A DNA stretch of 64,000 bases from Curtobacterium flaccumfaciens pv. betae (GCF_026241855.1 NZ_JAPJDC010000001.1:1364001-1428000), one strand, 5' to 3'; shown: positions 52,531-61,488, numbered from the stretch's first letter. Notes: generated by a model from the sequence alone, not told the origin. Numbers and translations: made by a program.

Positions 52531-53562
52531 CTACCGCGACTCGGTCACGTCGATGAGCACCTTGCCGACCGTGTCCTGCTCGACGGCGTCGTGCGCCTGG
52601 GCGGTCTGCTCGAGCGCGAACCGGGTGAGCGGGAGACCGGCGTCCTCGCCGACCGGAAGCACACCGTCGTGCAGCGCCTCGGTGAGGTCCTCGGCCGCCG
52701 CGGACAGTGCCTCGTCGCCGATCGTGTAGAGCAGCAGGAACTGGTAGCGGGCGTTCACGCTCATGTTCGGGCGGATCGGCAGGCTCGCCTCGTCGCCGCC
52801 GTTGTTCGCGTAGATCGACACGACGCCGTGGTTCGCCAGCACGTCGGCGACCAGCGCGGCGTTCTGTGGGATCGACACCTCGACGACGATGTCGACACCG
52901 TCCGGCGCGATCGACCGGATGCGCTCGGCGGCGTCCTCGTCGCGGTAGTTCACGACGTGGTGGGCGCCGGCCGCAGTCGCCAGTGCTGCCTTCGCGTCCG
53001 AGCTGATCGTCGTGATGACGGTCGCGCCGGCCCAGCGGGCGAGCTGGATCGCGGCGTGCCCCACGGCACCGGCACCGCCGGCGACGAGCACGGTGAAGCC
53101 GTCCAGGGCGCCGGGGCCCAGGCGTGCGGGGCCGTCCTCGTGGGTGGTGAGCGCTCGGTGCGCGGTCATCGCAGGGACGCCGAGCGAGGCGCCGACGTCG
53201 AACGAGACGCCGTCGGGCAGCGGGACCACGCGCGACTCGGGCACGACCGTGTACTCCTGCGCGGTGCCGGTCGGCCGCGAGGCGGCCGCCATGAACAGCC
53301 AGACACGGTCGCCGACGGCCAGTCCGTCGACTCCGGCACCGACGGCGTCGACGACTCCTGCGCCGTCCTGGTTCGGCGTGATCTCGGGGAACGGCAGCCC
53401 GTCGCCGTAGGTCCCGCCGGCGCGGGCCTTCCAGTCCGTCGGGTTGACGCCGGAGACGACGACGCGGACGCGGACCTCACCGGCTCCGGGCTCCGGGATC
53501 TCCCGCTCGACGAGTTCGAGGACGCTGCTGGCACCGGGCTTCGTGTAGACGATCGATCGCAT
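52531..53562 (-). CDS. zinc-independent quinone oxidoreductase (MDR superfamily)
   Basis: 343 residues. N-terminal catalytic domain with DWKARAGGTYG and PEITPNQDGAGVVDAVG; Rossmann domain with AGGAGAVGHAAIQLARW (NADPH site) and VNYRDEDAAERI. No zinc cysteine/histidine cluster. NADPH-dependent reductase of quinones or enones. ATG 53562 is where homology begins; longer in-frame upstream codons are non-homologous. Confidence 0.88.
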   Translation of the reverse strand: MRSIVYTKPGASSVLELVEREIPEPGAGEVRVRVVVSGVNPTDWKARAGGTYGDGLPFPEITPNQDGAGVVDAVGAGVDGLAVGDRVWLFMAAASRPTGTAQEYTVVPESRVVPLPDGVSFDVGASLGVPAMTAHRALTTHEDGPARLGPGALDGFTVLVAGGAGAVGHAAIQLARWAGATVITTISSDAKAALATAAGAHHVVNYRDEDAAERIRSIAPDGVDIVVEVSIPQNAALVADVLANHGVVSIYANNGGDEASLPIRPNMSVNARYQFLLLYTIGDEALSAAAEDLTEALHDGVLPVGEDAGLPLTRFALEQTAQAHDAVEQDTVGKVLIDVTESR

Positions 53563-53674
53563 GTCCCCAGGCAACCACTCGTCGCCGTCGGGGATTCCGA
53601 ATGTGGGTGTGGGGCGGAACCGCTTAGCTAGCCGAAATGGACCCCGTTCGGGGGGCGCGACGCGTGAAGAAAGC

Positions 53675-53703
53675 TCGACATACTGGCTCGAACCCGAACG
53701 AAT
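53675..53703 (+). promoter_or_regulatory. weak promoter candidate for the DUF6119 gene
   Basis: TCGACA (53675-53680), 17-base spacer, ACGAAT (53698-53703), about 25 bases before ATG 53728. Matches to consensus are partial, and no ribosome site is strong. Confidence 0.3.
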
Positions 53704-53727
53704 GGAACTGCGTTGCCAGCACGAAGC

Positions 53728-55335
53728 ATGTCGATCTACCTTTTGAAGCCGGGCCACTCGTCCGAGAATTCGTTGAATGAGAAGCATGGGCTGGCGCTCG
53801 TCTCCAATGCGGACGCGATTCCGCCCAAAAGCGAACTTTGGACGGCGGGAGTCCATACTTCCACGCCTTGGTGGCAGGGGTACTTCGGTCTCCCGGATCC
53901 TCAGAAGTCGGCAAATCTCGGGGCGATCCTATTTCTGCCTTGTGCCGGACGCACTTTCGCGCTCACTTTCGGGCAGACCGCTGCACAACTGCGAGACGAC
54001 TCGTATGAGTATGACTTTGGATTGAAGGTAAGCCTTAATGCCGTCGATCCAGATAAACTCAAGAGCACCGACACTAGCGAGCCCGGTGCCGGGCGTAGGC
54101 AGCGAACTCAGACCGGGGCTGACTCCGCTATCACGTTCTTTGACTTCGACTCGGATAGTTCCGTCATGAAGAGCATTACCGGCAAAGCTAAAACCGAGTA
54201 TGAACATCTTGTTCGTCATGTCACGGGTGCGACAAATCTCCGCATAGGAACGTCTGTTCGTTCAGAGGGGCTCGTCGGTCTTTGTATGAAGCTGCTTGAA
54301 CTTTACGAGAGCACCGATTACCGCGCAAGCTTCCCGGATATCGAGAATTTGCAGCCGGTGAGAGATCCAGGACTGATTTCTCTGCTTGACGAGGGCATTG
54401 ATCTGTTCAAGGAGAACCCGGCTCCATTCCTGATGCTACCTGAAGTCACGGAATACAATGAGGAGGCGTACTTCAGATACTCCGGAGTAGGGTCAAATGA
54501 TCTCCACGGTGAGCTGAACATCTCAGACCTGACGACCCATCTGGTAGCCGGCGAGGTAAAGACTCTAGGTCCAGAGGACCTCCGTCGAATCCGGGTCATG
54601 GTGACGGATGGGAATGGTAGTGTCCGGAAGTCCTACGCGCTCTATCGCTGTCTGAATGTTGAGAACACGTCCACAAATGGTAGCGTGTACATTCTTCATG
54701 ACGGCAGTTGGTACGCCGCCCGTCAAACATTTGTCGATGAAATGCGCGCTGCGATAAGGACGGCGATCCGAGTTAGCTCACTCCCAGCCTTCAATGATGC
54801 GCGAGAGTCTGAATACAACTCGAGGGTGGCAGATGGCTTAAGCACCATCAATCTGGATATGACGAACATCGCTGGGCCGGGACGAACGGCATTGGAGCCC
54901 GCGGACCTTCTTCGAATCGAGAATGGGTCTGTGAATCTCTACCATGTGAAGGTCTCGACAAGGTCCTCAGATCTAAGTCATTTGTTCAATCAGGGCCTTA
55001 ACTCGGCGCAATTGTTGCTCTCCGAAGAATCTGCCGCGGGCAGGCTCCAAGCCGCCGCTGCCGACCGCAGTGAGCCACCGATTGTGGACATATCCTCCTT
55101 CCTCGAAACCCCCAATATCGTGGTGCGGTATGTTGTCGTTTCTCGACAGGAGCCGTCGGAGGGAGAAATTCAGCTGCCGTTCTTCTCGCAAATCACTTTC
55201 TGGCGGGTGCTCCGCGCATTCAAAATGCTACGTATAACAGCAACATTAGAGCTTGTGAAGAATGATCGACCACGGAAGCCTTCGAAGCCGAAGGAGCGCA
55301 AGGAAAGGTCCGACAAGGGCAAGAAGCGGACGTAG
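53728..55335 (+). CDS. DUF6119/TIGR04141 family sporadic protein, low-GC foreign gene
   Basis: About 535 residues. The N-terminus runs SIYLLKPG; then WWQGYFGL, FGLKVSLNAVDP (about 98-109), TQTGADSAITFFDFD, and ASFPDIENLQPVRD. A conserved block at residues 393-423 (DLLRIENGSVNLYHVK, then SSDLSHLFNQG) resembles a D...HxK nuclease-like core. LPFFSQITFWR follows and a Lys/Arg-rich tail ends it. I recognise the sporadically distributed family often seen near restriction systems; an anti-phage role is inference. GC is far below the flanks. ATG 53728 preferred over TTG 53713. No partner gene adjoins. Confidence 0.85.
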   Translation: MSIYLLKPGHSSENSLNEKHGLALVSNADAIPPKSELWTAGVHTSTPWWQGYFGLPDPQKSANLGAILFLPCAGRTFALTFGQTAAQLRDDSYEYDFGLKVSLNAVDPDKLKSTDTSEPGAGRRQRTQTGADSAITFFDFDSDSSVMKSITGKAKTEYEHLVRHVTGATNLRIGTSVRSEGLVGLCMKLLELYESTDYRASFPDIENLQPVRDPGLISLLDEGIDLFKENPAPFLMLPEVTEYNEEAYFRYSGVGSNDLHGELNISDLTTHLVAGEVKTLGPEDLRRIRVMVTDGNGSVRKSYALYRCLNVENTSTNGSVYILHDGSWYAARQTFVDEMRAAIRTAIRVSSLPAFNDARESEYNSRVADGLSTINLDMTNIAGPGRTALEPADLLRIENGSVNLYHVKVSTRSSDLSHLFNQGLNSAQLLLSEESAAGRLQAAAADRSEPPIVDISSFLETPNIVVRYVVVSRQEPSEGEIQLPFFSQITFWRVLRAFKMLRITATLELVKNDRPRKPSKPKERKERSDKGKKRT

Positions 55336-55376
55336 AGGTCCCAAGCCGGCGCGCCCCGGTTCAATGCATGTCGCAG

Positions 55377-55739
55377 TTAGCGCGCGTCGTACCCCTCGCG
55401 CGCCTCGGCGACGTCGGGCATGTGCGAGGTGGCCCAGTCCTCCAGCGGCACGAGCACCGTGCGCAGCGACCGGCCGAGCTCGGTCAGTTCGTACTCCACG
55501 TGCGGCGGGATCTCGGGGAACACCGTCCGCGTCACCATGCCGTCGCGTTCGAGGGCCCGCAGCGTCTGGGTGAGCATCTTCTGCGAGACCCCCTGCACCC
55601 GGGCCGCCACCGCCGAGTACCGTGCGGGACCGTCGGCGAGGGCGCCGATCGTCAGCACGCTCCACCGGTCGCCGATGCGGTCGAGCAGCTGCCGACTGGG
55701 GCAGTCCGCCGCGTAGGGGCTGTACTCGAGTGCTGACAT
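55377..55739 (-). CDS. HxlR family transcriptional regulator
   Basis: 120 residues, winged helix-turn-helix of the HxlR type. [22 protein letters not shown], with the family Cys near residue 13, then [28 protein letters not shown]. Cysteine sensing of quinones or oxidants is typical of relatives. Divergent from the NAD(P)-binding gene it probably controls. Confidence 0.88.
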   Translation of the reverse strand: MSALEYSPYAADCPSRQLLDRIGDRWSVLTIGALADGPARYSAVAARVQGVSQKMLTQTLRALERDGMVTRTVFPEIPPHVEYELTELGRSLRTVLVPLEDWATSHMPDVAEAREGYDAR

Positions 55740-55772
55740 CGTGTCCTCCGTAACGCACCGCCAGGTGCCTAC

Positions 55773-55789
55773 TTACTCAAAGAGAGTAA
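55773..55789. promoter_or_regulatory. candidate HxlR operator
   Basis: Inverted repeat TTACTC-AAAGA-GAGTAA in the 108-base divergent region between the HxlR gene and the NAD(P)-binding gene. It is AT-rich for this window. HxlR proteins bind such palindromes. Confidence 0.5.
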
Positions 55790-55847
55790 CTCTTGTACGG
55801 TGACTGTCAACGTCACTGACGCCCAGCACGTCCACGAAGGGAACACC

Positions 55848-56495
55848 ATGACCAACATCGTCGTCTTCGGAGGCACCGGCTACGCCGGCTCCGCCATCAC
55901 CCACGAGGCACTCTCCCGCGGCATCACCGTCACCGCGGTCGCCCGCGACACGAGCAAGCTCGAGCCGGCCGAGGGCCTCACCCTGGCGCAGGGTGACGCG
56001 TTCGACGCCGACTTCGTGTCCGAGGTCACGAAGGGTGCCGACGTCGTCGTCGTCTCGCTCCACGCCGTGCAGGCGGACGGCAGCGAGCTGAAGGACAAGT
56101 TCCAGCACTTCGTCGACGCCGCCGCCGCAGCGGGTGCGCGTCTCGGCATCGTCGGCGGTGCCGGTTCGATGCGCGTGTCCGAGGACGGCCCCCGCCTCTT
56201 CGACACCGACGGCTTCCCGGATGCCTTCAAGGGCGAGGCGAAGAGCCACGCGCAGATCCTCGACGCCCTGCGCGCCTCGGACACCCAGGTCGACTGGTTC
56301 TACGTGAGCCCCGCCGCGGCCTTCGGCGGCTACAACCCGGGCGAGCGTCGCGGCACCTACCGCGCCTCGGACGAGGTCCTGCTCGCCGACGCCGAGGGCA
56401 ACTCGGACATCTCCGGCGCCGACTACGCGATCGCGTTCGTCGACGAGATCGTCACCCCGGCGCACCACCAGACGCGGTTCGGCGTCGCCTACTGA
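55848..56495 (+). CDS. NAD(P)-binding epimerase/NmrA-like protein
   Basis: 215 residues, Rossmann fold. GGTGYAGSAI is the nucleotide motif; VVSLHAVQ and GIVGGAGSM follow. Atypical SDR, resembling YwnB/NmrA-like or quinone-reductase-linked proteins. Ribosome site GAAGGGAAC before ATG 55848. Likely target of the divergent HxlR. Confidence 0.8.
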   Translation: MTNIVVFGGTGYAGSAITHEALSRGITVTAVARDTSKLEPAEGLTLAQGDAFDADFVSEVTKGADVVVVSLHAVQADGSELKDKFQHFVDAAAAAGARLGIVGGAGSMRVSEDGPRLFDTDGFPDAFKGEAKSHAQILDALRASDTQVDWFYVSPAAAFGGYNPGERRGTYRASDEVLLADAEGNSDISGADYAIAFVDEIVTPAHHQTRFGVAY

Positions 56496-56507
56496 GGCAC
56501 TGCCCCT

Positions 56508-56579
56508 CGCAAGACACCGGTGTTCACACAACGCACCGCGGGATCCCGCGGCGTCGAGCGTGAACACCGGTGTTTTGCG
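56508..56579. repeat. GACACCGGTGTTC palindrome family, copy 2
   Basis: Outer arms CGCAAGACACCGGTGTTCAC and complement (one mismatch in the right arm), with inner palindrome CCGCGGGATCCCGCGG. Shares outer arms with 28770-28843. Between convergent genes, so likely also a terminator. Confidence 0.85.
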
Positions 56580-56602
56580 GACTGCCCGACGCGACCGACG
56601 GG

Positions 56603-56646
56603 CGGACGGGAGGCGCGGGGCGGGGCCGCCACGGGCCTCCAGGCCG
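56603..56646. repeat. CGGACGGGAGG / GGGCCTCC repeat
   Basis: Imperfect inverted repeat: CGGACGGGAGGCGCGG on the left and CGGGCCTCCAGGCCG on the right. Same core as the terminators of the LAYTG genes. Lies just after the MFS gene stop. Confidence 0.55.
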
Positions 56647-56672
56647 GCGGGTGGTCACCGCCAGGGCCCCCG

Positions 56673-57995
56673 CTAGTGGGCGACGATCGCCGGCACCGGC
56701 AGGTGGTGGCGCATGCGCACCGCCAGGTGCAGGCCGCCCCGGCGGGCGAGCACGAGCGCGATCACCGCGGCGGCTGCTGCCGGCACGCCACCGGCGACCA
56801 TCATCCCCACGTGCGCGCCGTAGTGGTCGACGATCTGTCCCATCAGGGGCCCGCCGATCGCCTGCCCACCGAGCAGCACCAGGACGTAGAGCGACATCAC
56901 CCGGCCGCGGATCGCCACGTTCGACGACAGCTGCACGAGCGAGTTCGACGCGGTCTGGAACAGCAGCTGCGACATCCCCACCGCCACGAGCGCGACGGTG
57001 AACGGTGCGATCGCCGGGATCGACCCCGAGACGACGAGCAGCACGCCCGTCCAGAACCCCCCGCCGACGATGGTGCGGAGCCGGACGACTGCCCGGCGGG
57101 TGGACAGCAGCGCGCCGACCAGGGCACCGATCGCCACGGCGGAGTTGAAGACCCCGTAACCGCCGGCACCGACGTCGTACACCTGTGACGCGAAGGCGGA
57201 GAGCAGCACGGGCATCGTCAGTGCGAACACCGAGAAGAACGCGACGAGGATCACCGGCACGATGATCGTCGGCTTGTGCACGGCGTAGCGGAGGCCCTCC
57301 ACGAGCTGCCCCTTGCCGCGGGGCGCCGGGGGTGTGCGGTGCAGTTCGGAGACCTTCAGGAACCCGAGCGTCACGACGACGGCGACGCAGGCGATCGCGT
57401 TCACACCGAACGACCACCCCGCGCCGACCGCGACGAGCAGGGCCCCGGACAGCGCCGGACCGATCATGCCGCCCAGCTGGAACACCGACGAGTTCACGCT
57501 GATGGCGTTCCGCAGGTGCTTGTGCCCGACGATCTCGGTGACGAACACCTGCCGTGCCGGATTGTCGATCACGGTGACCATGCCGACCAGGAACGCGATC
57601 ACCCAGATGTGCCACGCCTCGACGACGCCGGCCAGCGTCAGGACGGCGAGCAGCGCGGACAGCACCGCGAAGGCTCCCTGCGTGATCATCATGAGCGCGC
57701 GCTTCGAGAACCGGTCGACCAGGACGCCGCCGAGCAGCCCGAACAGCAGCATCGGTGCGAACTGACAGGCGACCGTGATGCCGACCTGCGCGACCGACCC
57801 GGTGAGCTGCAGCACGAGCCAGTCCTGGGCGATGCGCTGCATCCAGCCGGCGGTCATCGCCACCAGGTTCGTCGCCGTGAACAGCCGGAAGTTCGGCACG
57901 GACAGGGCGATGAGCGTGTGGCGCCACGGCGGTCGCGTGGCCTGGATCGGGAGCGGTTCGGTGGGCGGGGGGAGGGTCGTCGGTGACGCGCTCAC
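56673..57995 (-). CDS. MFS transporter
   Basis: 440 residues, 12 spans. The first half has GVLVDRFSKRALMMI (the MFS G-x-x-D-R-x-x-R-R loop) and a VIDNPARQVFVTEIVG segment typical of EntS/MFS_3 exporters. Likely drug or metabolite efflux at the cytoplasmic membrane. GTG 57995 follows GGAGAACC. Divergent from a LysR gene that probably regulates it. Confidence 0.88.
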   Translation of the reverse strand: MSASPTTLPPPTEPLPIQATRPPWRHTLIALSVPNFRLFTATNLVAMTAGWMQRIAQDWLVLQLTGSVAQVGITVACQFAPMLLFGLLGGVLVDRFSKRALMMITQGAFAVLSALLAVLTLAGVVEAWHIWVIAFLVGMVTVIDNPARQVFVTEIVGHKHLRNAISVNSSVFQLGGMIGPALSGALLVAVGAGWSFGVNAIACVAVVVTLGFLKVSELHRTPPAPRGKGQLVEGLRYAVHKPTIIVPVILVAFFSVFALTMPVLLSAFASQVYDVGAGGYGVFNSAVAIGALVGALLSTRRAVVRLRTIVGGGFWTGVLLVVSGSIPAIAPFTVALVAVGMSQLLFQTASNSLVQLSSNVAIRGRVMSLYVLVLLGGQAIGGPLMGQIVDHYGAHVGMMVAGGVPAAAAAVIALVLARRGGLHLAVRMRHHLPVPAIVAH

Positions 57996-58064
57996 GGTGC
58001 GGGGTTCTCCGGACGTCGGTGTGGATCTGGTACCCCAACGAAACTACGTGGCACCGGCCCATTC

Positions 58065-58085
58065 GATACCCCTATGGTGGCTATC
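58065..58085. promoter_or_regulatory. candidate LysR operator between MFS and LysR genes
   Basis: Partial inverted repeat with GATA...TATC ends (GATACCCCTATGGTGGCTATC) in the 172-base divergent region. Position fits LysR autoregulation and control of the MFS gene. Confidence 0.4.
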
Positions 58086-58100
58086 ACTCCATTGCGATGT

Positions 58101-58160
58101 CGAATGACCGCGCGAATGACCGCTCGAATGAGCGCTCGAACGGCCGCGCGAACGAACGAG
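58101..58160. repeat. five-unit 12-bp tandem repeat in the LysR leader
   Basis: Five 12-bp units in a row (first CGAATGACCGCG, later units with one to several changes), ending 7 bases before the GTG start. It overlaps the leader and any ribosome site. Confidence 0.85.
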
Positions 58161-58167
58161 GTGCCCC

Positions 58168-59025
58168 GTGCTCGATCCGGTCCTGTTGCAGACGTTCCTG
58201 GCCGTGGCGGAGACCGGCAGCTTCACGCAGGCCGGCACCCGGCTCGGCATCAGCCAGCCCACGGTGTCGCAGCACGTCCGGCGCCTGGAGACCGCGGTGG
58301 CGCGCACCCTGGTCGCCCGGGACACCCGCGGCGTCGCCCTGACCGACAACGGGGACGCGATGGCCGGGTTCGCGCGGACGATCCTCGCCGCGCACGCCAC
58401 CGCCGACGCCTACTTCTCGGGCGCAGCCACCCGCGGACGGCTGCGGTTCGGGGCGGCGGACGACCTCGCCATCACGCAGCTGCCGCGGATCCTGCGGGAC
58501 TTCCGACGACTGCACCCGCAGGTGAACCTCGAGCTCACGGTGAACCAGTCGTCACCGCTGCTCCGCCGGGTGCACGCCGGCCAGCTCGACCTGGTGTTCA
58601 TCAAGCAGACGGCGGGGGAGTCCGCCGAGGGAACCCGGGTCGCCACCGACCAGATGGTGTGGATGGCGCAGGACGGCATCGCCCTGGAACCCGGCGAACC
58701 CGTCCCGCTCATCGCATACCAGGCGCCGAGCATCAGCCGGCAGATGGCGATCGACGCCCTCGAGGCCGCCGGCCGCACCTGGCGGATCACCTGCAACACC
58801 CGCGACGTCAACGGCATGCTCGCCGCGGTGCGCGCGGGCATCGGCGTTGCGGTGTTCCCGCACTCGCTGATCCCGGCCGACCTGGTGAAGGTGTCGCAGC
58901 GGCTCGGGTTGCCGGACCTGCCGGCGGTGGACTACGTCCTCATCGCCAACCCGACGGTGCAGCGGGAGCCGATCGACGCGCTGACGAACGCGATCCTGTC
59001 CCGCGGGGTCGTCCGCGCCGTCTGA
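58168..59025 (+). CDS. LysR family transcriptional regulator
   Basis: 285 residues. Winged helix (TFLAVAETGSFTQAGTRLGISQPTVSQHVRRLE), then the periplasmic-binding-type effector domain. GTG 58168. The 12-bp repeats just upstream leave no clean Shine-Dalgarno site. Likely regulates the divergent MFS exporter. Confidence 0.9.
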   Translation: MLDPVLLQTFLAVAETGSFTQAGTRLGISQPTVSQHVRRLETAVARTLVARDTRGVALTDNGDAMAGFARTILAAHATADAYFSGAATRGRLRFGAADDLAITQLPRILRDFRRLHPQVNLELTVNQSSPLLRRVHAGQLDLVFIKQTAGESAEGTRVATDQMVWMAQDGIALEPGEPVPLIAYQAPSISRQMAIDALEAAGRTWRITCNTRDVNGMLAAVRAGIGVAVFPHSLIPADLVKVSQRLGLPDLPAVDYVLIANPTVQREPIDALTNAILSRGVVRAV

Positions 59026-59041
59026 GCGCGCGCATCGGCGC

Positions 59042-59145
59042 CGAGACGCCGTCGTGTTGTCCCGCCGCCGCCGAGCCGCCGAGACGCCTCGACTTTCGGG
59101 GGCGTCTCGACGTCGACGCGGCGTCCCTCCGAGACGCCGGCGTCT
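59042..59145. repeat. cluster of CGAGACGCC inverted and direct copies
   Basis: CGAGACGCC occurs at about 59042, 59090 and 59130, with the complement GGCGTCTCG at about 59101. The 59090/59101 pair can form a hairpin. Located between the LysR stop and the Pro/Ala-rich protein stop (convergent), so it probably terminates both. Confidence 0.5.
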
Positions 59146-59168
59146 GAGCGCTCGCGGGCCGCGCGGCG

Positions 59169-60386
59169 CTATGGAGCGAGCGTCGGGGTCGTGCCGGTGC
59201 CGGTGACGTCCGGCAGCGTCACCCCCGCGAGCGGCAGCAGCGCCGCCGCGACGGCCCACAGCAGCACGACCGTGCCGACACCACCGAGCACGGCGCCGAG
59301 CAGCGCGACCGGCCGCTGCCACGTGGCCGTCCGGTCGCGCAGCGTCACGATCGAGAGCACCAGCGCGAGCAGTCCGAGCGCCACACCGACACCGTGCACG
59401 GTCGCGGGAGCGGTGAACCACCAGGCCGCCAGACCGATCGTCGCGATCCCGGCGACGGCACCGAGCACCGCACCGGCGGTCGCGCCGAGTGCACGGCGTG
59501 GCTCCGGCACGGCGGCCGCGGCCACGGGCTGGTCGAGCAGTTCGGTCGGGAGGCCCGCCCCGCCCCCGCCAGCACCCTGCGGCACCGGGGTGGGTGCGAC
59601 CACGGCCGTGGTCGCGTCGACGTTCGGGGTCGCGACGGCGGGGCTGCCGGGAGCGGCGGCGGCCGGTGCCGCGTGCAGGACGGCGTCGAACGACCGTGCG
59701 GGTGCTGGTGCGGGTGCGGCCGACCGCGCGGCGGCCTGCTGGTGCGCGAAGCGTCGGGGCGTCCGGTAGCCGATCGGGCCGACGGGCTCGGGTTCGGTGC
59801 CCTCGACGACCACGTGTTCGAGGCCGGGCACCGAGAACCGGGGCTGTCCGGCGACGGGCACCGCGGGTGCGGCGGTCGGCGGTGCCGGGGCGGCCTCCGG
59901 CGACGGGGTGGTGAGCGGTGGGACGAGCGGTGCGGCGTCCGCCGAGGTGGGTGCGGCGGCGACCGGTGAGACCGGCACCACGAGCCCGGACGCGGGGACG
60001 ACCGACGACGGCGGCACCGCGGGGGTCTCGAACGGCACGGTGTGCACGTTCGGCGACGTCGGGGCCGGGGGCAGCAGCTCTTGCTGCGGCGGGAAGTCCG
60101 GCACGGGGGCGTCGGCCTCGACCAGGGCGGCGATCGACGCGGGCTCGGCGGTCGGTGCGTGCGCGGCGGGCACGGTCCCGGCGGGGGCGACCGTGGTCGG
60201 TGGGACCGGCGCCGCGTGGGCGGCGCGTGACGAGGCGGGGGTGGGGCGGGCCTCCCGGCCGGAGGCGTTCACGTGACCGGCCGCGGCGACCCGCTCGGGC
60301 GCGACCTCGTCGACGGGCGGCGCGGTCACCCAGGCCGGGACGGGCCGACGGGGCCGGTCCGATTCGGGCATGCGATGCGCTGCCAC
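59169..60386 (-). CDS. Pro/Ala-rich cytosolic linker with three- to four-span C-terminal domain
   Basis: About 405 residues. Residues 1-290 are Pro/Ala/Thr-rich and disordered. The last ~110 form membrane spans (ATAGAVLGAVAGIATIGLAAWW and so on), like DUF4190-type actinobacterial membrane proteins. GTG 60386 preceded by AGGAGCG. No catalytic motif. Possibly a membrane organiser; not known. Confidence 0.65.
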   Translation of the reverse strand: MAAHRMPESDRPRRPVPAWVTAPPVDEVAPERVAAAGHVNASGREARPTPASSRAAHAAPVPPTTVAPAGTVPAAHAPTAEPASIAALVEADAPVPDFPPQQELLPPAPTSPNVHTVPFETPAVPPSSVVPASGLVVPVSPVAAAPTSADAAPLVPPLTTPSPEAAPAPPTAAPAVPVAGQPRFSVPGLEHVVVEGTEPEPVGPIGYRTPRRFAHQQAAARSAAPAPAPARSFDAVLHAAPAAAAPGSPAVATPNVDATTAVVAPTPVPQGAGGGGAGLPTELLDQPVAAAAVPEPRRALGATAGAVLGAVAGIATIGLAAWWFTAPATVHGVGVALGLLALVLSIVTLRDRTATWQRPVALLGAVLGGVGTVVLLWAVAAALLPLAGVTLPDVTGTGTTPTLAP

Positions 60387-60483
60387 TGCGGCGCTCCTTC
60401 CGTCGACTGATCCATGCTCAGTTGTAGCGGCAACCGCTGTGTGGATCGCAGCCCCAGTTCGGGGTCGCCGGTACGTTCGGGTG

Positions 60484-61452
60484 ATGACCGGAATCGAACA
60501 CCGTCCCCTGGGCCCCTCGGGGCTCGTCGTCTCCACCGTCGGCCTCGGCTGCAACAACTTCGGGCGGCGGGGAACCGCGTCCGAGACGCAGGAGGGCACC
60601 GACGCCGTCGTCGCTGCGGCCCTGGACGCCGGGGTGACGCTCTTCGACACCGCCGACATCTACGGCGGCGTGCCGGGCAAGTCCGAGGAGATGCTCGGAC
60701 GCTCGATCCGCGGCCGCCGTGACGAGATCGTCCTCGCCACGAAGTTCGGCATGGACATGCAGGGCGCGAACGGGCCGGACTGGGGCGTCCGCGGGTCCCG
60801 CCGGTACGTGCGGCTCGCGGTCGAGTCGTCGTTGCGCCGCCTCGGCACGGACTGGATCGACCTCTACCAGATGCACCGGCCGGACGACGTGACGCCGATC
60901 GAGGAGACCCTGTCGGTCCTCGACGACCTGGTCCGCGAGGGCAAGATCCGCTACGTCGGCCACTCGAACTTCGCGGGGTGGCAGATCGCCGAGGCCGAGC
61001 TCACGGCGTCGATCGCGGGCACCACCGCGTTCGTGTCCGCGCAGAACGAGTACAGCCCGCTCGCCCGGGATGCCGAGGCCGAGGTCTTGCCGGCGGTGCG
61101 GGCGTACGCGCTCGGGTTCCTGCCGTTCTTCCCGCTGTACAACGGGCTGCTCACCGGCAAGTACACGAAGGCGGGCGGCCCGGCCGACGGGCGGCTGACG
61201 ACCTCGAAGCCGCAGGTGCTCGAGGACGCCCCGTGGGACGTGCTCGACGACTACCAGCGGTTCTGCGACGACCGGGGCGTGACGATGCTGCAGGCGACGT
61301 TCGCGTGGCTCCTGGCGCAGCCGGGGCTGTCGAGCGTCATCGCGGGGGCGACGAAGCCGGAGCAGATCACCCAGAACGTCGAGGCCGGCACCACGTGGAC
61401 GCCGACCGAGGACGACATCGCCAACATGACGACGATCTTCGACCGGGCCTGA
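60484..61452 (+). CDS. aldo/keto reductase
   Basis: 322 residues, TIM barrel. Catalytic tetrad visible: Asp and Tyr in LFDTADIYGG, Lys in LATKFGMD, His in YQMHRPDD. NADPH-dependent carbonyl reduction; the group resembles YhdN-like/potassium-channel-beta-like members. ATG 60484. A palindrome copy follows the stop. Confidence 0.9.
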   Translation: MTGIEHRPLGPSGLVVSTVGLGCNNFGRRGTASETQEGTDAVVAAALDAGVTLFDTADIYGGVPGKSEEMLGRSIRGRRDEIVLATKFGMDMQGANGPDWGVRGSRRYVRLAVESSLRRLGTDWIDLYQMHRPDDVTPIEETLSVLDDLVREGKIRYVGHSNFAGWQIAEAELTASIAGTTAFVSAQNEYSPLARDAEAEVLPAVRAYALGFLPFFPLYNGLLTGKYTKAGGPADGRLTTSKPQVLEDAPWDVLDDYQRFCDDRGVTMLQATFAWLLAQPGLSSVIAGATKPEQITQNVEAGTTWTPTEDDIANMTTIFDRA

Positions 61453-61488
61453 GCGGGCTTTTCGCGCCGGCGTGTTTCGCGCCGGTTC

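Noticed and set aside
53563-55376. Direct repeats or att sites flanking the DUF6119 gene
   Set aside because: By eye I could not find a convincing repeat at the two edges, so I call only GC-based transfer.
58101-58160. 12-bp tandem array considered as CRISPR-like
   Set aside because: No spacers, unit too short, and no cas genes.
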